From NCBI GenBank assembly GCA_014729935.1, contig WJJB01000422.1:1-16209 (forward strand): 16,209 nucleotides of DNA, in the 5' to 3' direction. Both the position numbers and the translations under genes were made by a program. Shown piece by piece: positions 16,049-16,209 of this stretch. The stretch comes from Candidatus Bathyarchaeota archaeon (GTDB lineage: Archaea > Asgardarchaeota > Lokiarchaeia > Sigyniarchaeales > Sigyniarchaeaceae). Each line of letters begins with the position of its first letter. The first letter of the stretch is position 1. Under the pieces are notes generated by a model. It was not told the origin of the DNA, made no database searches, and saw nothing but the letters and a program-made list of their open reading frames with translations.

Positions 16049-16209
16049 ACGCCGTAAACTACCCATCCCTAAAGGGAGGGGCTTTCCCTTGACGGGAGAG
16101 CCCGAGGTTACCAGACCAAGCCGGTAGAAACACCGGCTACGATGGATCGGTCACGACACCCCCGAATGCCGCACCAGTTCGGGGCTCTGTCGCCGGCAGT
16201 TAAAAGCCC
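16049..16209 (-). mobile_element. Right end of an IS200/IS605-type TnpB element with omega-RNA-like structure (rest beyond window)
   Basis: Read on the minus strand, the tail ends in a GCCCCTCCC-TTTA-GGGATGGGTAGTTT hairpin (plus-strand arms 16062-16069 and 16074-16081), the form commonly seen at the right ends of archaeal and cyanobacterial IS605/IS1341-type elements and at the 3' end of their omega-RNA scaffold. Further stems: 16079-16088 with 16094-16103 (10 bp, competing with the first), AGCCGGT/ACCGGCT at 16119-16125 and 16132-16138, and CCCCGAA/TTCGGGG at 16160-16166 and 16178-16184. One minus-strand frame is open from the right edge to TAA at 16108-16110 (LLTAGDRAPNW...) and could be the end of tnpB, but 33 residues do not prove it. 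The exact element boundary is uncertain, roughly 16049-16058. The base composition is visibly GC-richer than the neighbouring gene. Confidence 0.6.

Noticed and set aside
16040..16209. tRNA, rRNA fragment or CRISPR repeats at the right edge
   Set aside because: No cloverleaf, no rRNA signature and no regularly spaced repeats; the stems fit an IS605-type right end better.

Overview
The window looks archaeal. Three features support this: SD sequences of the GGTGAT/GAGGTG type, TATA-like boxes about 25 bases ahead of likely transcription starts, and an FrhB-type (F420 hydrogenase beta family) protein and an archaeal TrmJ-type methyltransferase. The double-module FtsX permeases and the large glycosylation-rich surface protein would fit an Asgard archaeon (Lokiarchaeia/Thorarchaeia-like). 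That lineage is an inference and was not tested. No rRNA, tRNA or CRISPR array was seen.

Bases 1-10619 (minus strand) hold one tightly packed operon, read right to left: an ABC ATPase with a C-terminal winged-helix-like extension (9447-10619), a full double-FtsX permease (6499-9402), a 1301-residue membrane-anchored extracellular protein (2579-6484), and a second, paralogous FtsX permease that runs off the left edge (1-2563). Gaps between genes are 44, 14 and 15 bases. The parts form a LolCDE/MacB-like (type VII, mechanotransmission) ABC machine with a dedicated surface partner. Its promoter region carries a perfect 8+8 palindrome at the predicted transcription start, plus two further inverted repeats upstream.

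Bases 10966-13142 hold a PadR-like winged-helix regulator with a Rossmann/methyltransferase-like C-terminal domain (minus; the obvious candidate to control the ABC operon), a divergent 72-residue acidic protein of unknown function (plus), whose SD is buried in a hairpin and whose promoter has its own palindrome, and a convergent trmJ-like tRNA 2'-O-methyltransferase (minus).

Bases 13250-16039 (plus) encode a 929-residue fusion: two [4Fe-4S] ferredoxin motifs, an FrhB-type flavin/iron-sulfur module, and a DUF362 domain with a C-terminal extension. Ten to twenty bases after its stop, the window enters what appears to be the right end of an IS200/IS605-type TnpB element, read on the minus strand with its omega-RNA-like stem-loops. 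The tnpB gene itself would lie beyond the right edge.
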